A stretch of 8,723 nt of DNA. It comes from Promethearchaeum sp. (GTDB lineage Archaea > Asgardarchaeota > Lokiarchaeia > Sigyniarchaeales > Promethearchaeaceae). The stretch is from NCBI GenBank assembly GCA_030611625.1, contig JAUWPK010000141.1:1-8723 (forward strand), read 5' to 3'. Below, piece after piece: positions 6,577 to 8,723 of this stretch. The notes under the pieces were generated by a model. The model had not been told where the DNA came from, did no database searches, and saw nothing but the letters and a program-made list of their open reading frames with translations. The position numbers were made by a program, and so were the translations under genes. Position 1 is the stretch's first letter; each line of letters begins with the position of its first letter.

Positions 6577-8010
6577 TTAATCTCGCAAATGAGGTTTACG
6601 AGCTGCTAATGTAGCATCTAATCTTCCAATTATCGTATTACATGGTCCTTTTTTAAGAAGTTCAGGATTTTTTTCGGCTTCTTCATATATTTCTAACATA
6701 GATTTTATAAATTTGTCTAGTTCGCGCTTATTTTCTGTTTCTGTAGGTTCAATAAGCATAGCTTCATGGATTATTAATGGAAAATATATAGTTGGAGAAT
6801 GAAATCCGCGATCAAGGAGTCCTTTGGCAACATCTTCAGAATTAATACCATTGGGTAAGTGGGCATCAACAAGAAATTCGTGCATGTTGATTCGATTGTA
6901 AGGGATAGAATATTTATGCTGAATTTGGGTTCTGATGTAATTAGCATTCAAAACTGCATTTTGGGCCGCTCTCTTAATCCCCTCCTTACCCAAAGCTAAA
7001 ATATATGTATATGCTTTAACTAAAACTCCAAAATTACCCCAAAAACTTCGTATACGTCCGATTGATGATCCATTATTTTCAACACATGCTAAACCTCCTT
7101 CATTCTTAATTACCTGGGGACATGGTAAATATTTGATTAAATTCTTTTTAACACCAACAGGTCCAGCACCAGGACCACCACCACCATGAGGAGTAGAAAA
7201 AGTTTTGTGTAGATTTAAGTGTATGATATCAAATCCCATTTCACCAGGTTTTACGATTCCCATAATTGGATTTAGATTTGCACCATCATAATAACATAAT
7301 CCGCCGTATTTATGAACGATTTCAGTGATTTTAACGATATTCCTATCAAAAACTCCGATTGTGTTTGGATTAGTAAGCATTAAACCAGCTACATCTCCTC
7401 CTTTCATTGCAAATTCAAGCTGATCTAATGGTAGTTCTCCATTTTCATCAGATTTTATTTCAATAATTGAAAAACCGGCCATTACAGATGTGGCGGGATT
7501 TGTTCCATGAGCGCTGTCTGGGACTATGATCTTATCTTTTTTTATTCCTTTTATTTCAAAGTATTTCTTAATAATAAGAATCCCAGTAAGTTCTCCTTGA
7601 GCACCTGCTGCTGGATTTAATGTAAACGCATCCATTCCGCATATTTCACAAAGTTGTTGACCAAGATTATATATTAATTCAATTGCGCCTTCATTTTCTT
7701 CTTGTAATGGGTGAATTTTTAAAAATCCAGGCAATCTTGCAGTTATTTCATTAATTCTAGGGTTATATTTCATTGTACAAGAGCCTAAAGGATAGATTCC
7801 GCTATCTACTCCATAATTCTTTTGAGCTAAATTAACATAATGGCGTACAATTTCAAATTCAGGAACATCAGGTAAGTTTATTTCTTCATTTCGTTGAAGA
7901 AATTTCGGAAGTATATTATCAAAATCAACACTATCGATATCCATTTCGGGTGTGAAATTATTTTTTACTGCATTATATCCTTTATCAAAAATTAAAAGTT
8001 CGCGTGTCAT
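6577..8010 (-). CDS. gcvPB: Glycine dehydrogenase (decarboxylating) subunit 2, P-protein beta
   Basis: This is the PLP-bearing subunit of the split P-protein of the glycine cleavage system, which decarboxylates glycine and passes the aminomethyl group to the lipoyl arm of H-protein. At 477 residues it is a normal full length for the family. Diagnostic blocks are GSCTMKYNP at 76-84, AAGAQGELTG, AHGTNPATS at 167-175, TNPNTIGVFD, DGANLNPIMG, and HLNLHKTFSTPHGGGGPG, in which K269 is the expected PLP lysine; the C-terminal PTETENKRELDKF segment is also typical. The frame stays open upstream to an ATG at 8079, but homology begins at MTRELLIFDKG, and GGAGG at 8018-8022 lies 7 bases before ATG 8008-8010, so that start is chosen. 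The ATG shares four bases (ATGA) with the stop of gcvPA, as expected for subunits made in equal amounts. No gcvT or gcvH gene lies in the window. Confidence 0.97.
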   Translation of the reverse strand: MTRELLIFDKGYNAVKNNFTPEMDIDSVDFDNILPKFLQRNEEINLPDVPEFEIVRHYVNLAQKNYGVDSGIYPLGSCTMKYNPRINEITARLPGFLKIHPLQEENEGAIELIYNLGQQLCEICGMDAFTLNPAAGAQGELTGILIIKKYFEIKGIKKDKIIVPDSAHGTNPATSVMAGFSIIEIKSDENGELPLDQLEFAMKGGDVAGLMLTNPNTIGVFDRNIVKITEIVHKYGGLCYYDGANLNPIMGIVKPGEMGFDIIHLNLHKTFSTPHGGGGPGAGPVGVKKNLIKYLPCPQVIKNEGGLACVENNGSSIGRIRSFWGNFGVLVKAYTYILALGKEGIKRAAQNAVLNANYIRTQIQHKYSIPYNRINMHEFLVDAHLPNGINSEDVAKGLLDRGFHSPTIYFPLIIHEAMLIEPTETENKRELDKFIKSMLEIYEEAEKNPELLKKGPCNTIIGRLDATLAARKPHLRD

Positions 8011-8723
8011 TGTGCAGCCTCCTTGGCAATATGTATGAATTTTATCATATCTTCCTTTGAGTTCAATTCGGTTACGCAAATTAGAATTTCATCCTTTCTA
8101 TTAGGAAAATAATGGGATAGTCTTAGAGGTGGTAAAATGTTCTCATCTTTGCACTTTTTTATTAATTTATTAATGTTTGGGCATTTAACAATGAATTCAT
8201 TGTAGGTTGGTTTAGTATTTAGAATTTTATATCCAGAAATTTGAGATAATGCTTGTTTTACATGGTTAGCTTTTTGAAAGTTTTGCATCGCAACTTCTTT
8301 TAATCCAGTTTTACCCAAAGAAACCAAATAAACTAAAGAAGCAATCATAGTCAATCCTTGATTTGAACATATGTTAGAGAGTGCTTTTTCACGCCTTATA
8401 TGTTGTTCTCGCGCTTGAAGAGTTAATATATAGCCTTCTTTTTCCCCATGAAGTTCTTTAGTTAAACCAACCAATCTTCCTGGCATTTTTCGCATATATT
8501 TTTTATTCACTGATAAAATTCCTAAATTTGGACCTCCAAAAGATGGGTGCATTCCTACACCTTCGGATACAAATATATCAACATCACTTTTTCCTGGAGG
8601 TTTAAGGTGTCCTAAACATGTTGGATCACTCATTGCTTGAATGAGTAAACATTTTTTTGTTTTGGAGCGTAAATTTTTAGCAATTTGACTAATGTCTTCA
8701 ATATCTCCAAAGAAATTGGGGCT
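8007..8723 (-). CDS. gcvPA: Glycine dehydrogenase (decarboxylating) subunit 1, P-protein alpha, C-terminal part
   Basis: The C-terminal 238 residues of the alpha subunit of the split glycine decarboxylase; with GcvPB it forms the active P-protein. The frame is open to the window edge, reading SPNFFGDIED at 8723-8694, so the gene continues outside, where roughly the first 200 residues (from the usual ~440-450 of the family) should lie. The ATG at 8631-8633 is internal. Recognisable blocks are SDPTCLGHLKPPG, DVDIFVSEGVGMHPSFGGPNLG, the MPGRLVG segment, and QAREQHIRREKALSNICSNQ, all highly typical of GcvPA. The stop TGA at 8007-8009 overlaps the gcvPB start. The promoter of the pair is outside the window. 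No frameshift or odd composition is seen. Confidence 0.96.
   Translation of the reverse strand, partial: SPNFFGDIEDISQIAKNLRSKTKKCLLIQAMSDPTCLGHLKPPGKSDVDIFVSEGVGMHPSFGGPNLGILSVNKKYMRKMPGRLVGLTKELHGEKEGYILTLQAREQHIRREKALSNICSNQGLTMIASLVYLVSLGKTGLKEVAMQNFQKANHVKQALSQISGYKILNTKPTYNEFIVKCPNINKLIKKCKDENILPPLRLSHYFPNRKDEILICVTELNSKEDMIKFIHIAKEAAQ
8018..8022 (-). promoter_or_regulatory. Strong Shine-Dalgarno site for gcvPB
   Basis: The minus strand reads AAGGAGGC here, 7 bases upstream of the ATG at 8008-8010 and inside the final codons of gcvPA. It decides the gcvPB start against the upstream in-frame ATG at 8077-8079 and supports translational coupling through the ATGA overlap. Confidence 0.8.

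Noticed and set aside
8011..8079. N-terminal extension of gcvPB starting at ATG 8077-8079
   Set aside because: The extra 23 residues lie entirely in the end of gcvPA in another frame and have no GcvPB similarity. The strong SD site at 8018-8022 and the ATGA overlap support the start at 8010.
8631..8633. Start codon for gcvPA inside the window
   Set aside because: The frame continues upstream to the window edge with GcvPA-like residues (SPNFFGDIED), so this methionine is internal.

Overview
The window is AT-rich (about 30% G+C by eye) and tightly packed. It looks archaeal. Glycine decarboxylase is split into two subunits, one gene belongs to an archaeal-type B12-binding/radical SAM family (the MJ_1487 type), genes overlap by 1 to 12 bases, and several genes have no Shine-Dalgarno (SD) site or a TATA-like box nearby. 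Low G+C and Lys/Asn/Ile-rich proteins would fit an Asgard (Lokiarchaeia-like) genome. That placement is an inference, because no taxonomic marker gene is present. I see no rRNA, tRNA, CRISPR array, insertion sequence or long repeat.

Left block (1-1201): the 3' part of a class I/II PLP aminotransferase on the + strand is followed after 8 bases by a 68-residue four-cysteine protein. Converging on it from the right, with a 12-base overlap, is a 131-residue ACT-domain protein, probably an amino-acid-sensing regulator. A 106-base divergent intergenic region (1202-1307) separates this block from the next.

Central block (1308-6559), all on the + strand: four genes that look like one operon. They encode (i) an unrecognised 175-aa protein that may be an internally duplicated alpha/beta fold; (ii) a 432-aa B12-binding/radical SAM protein of the MJ_1487 type, joined to the previous gene by a TAATG stop/start overlap; (iii) a 596-aa protein with a DUF362-like N-terminal half and a long lysine-rich coiled coil that seems to interrupt its C-terminal domain; (iv) an unrecognised 533-aa protein that overlaps (iii) by 8 bases and has short segments resembling the C-terminal part of (iii). 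The last three are large, of unknown function and closely coupled. This block is the best candidate for an undescribed enzyme or cofactor system.

Right block (6577-8723), all on the - strand: glycine cleavage P-protein in split form. gcvPA (5' part outside the window) precedes gcvPB with an ATGA overlap and a strong SD site; both subunits are needed for glycine decarboxylation. A T-rich tract behind gcvPB lies in the 17-base gap to the converging central operon. The aminotransferase, ACT protein and glycine decarboxylase give the flanks an amino-acid-metabolism flavour, but nothing in the sequence ties the central operon to them directly.
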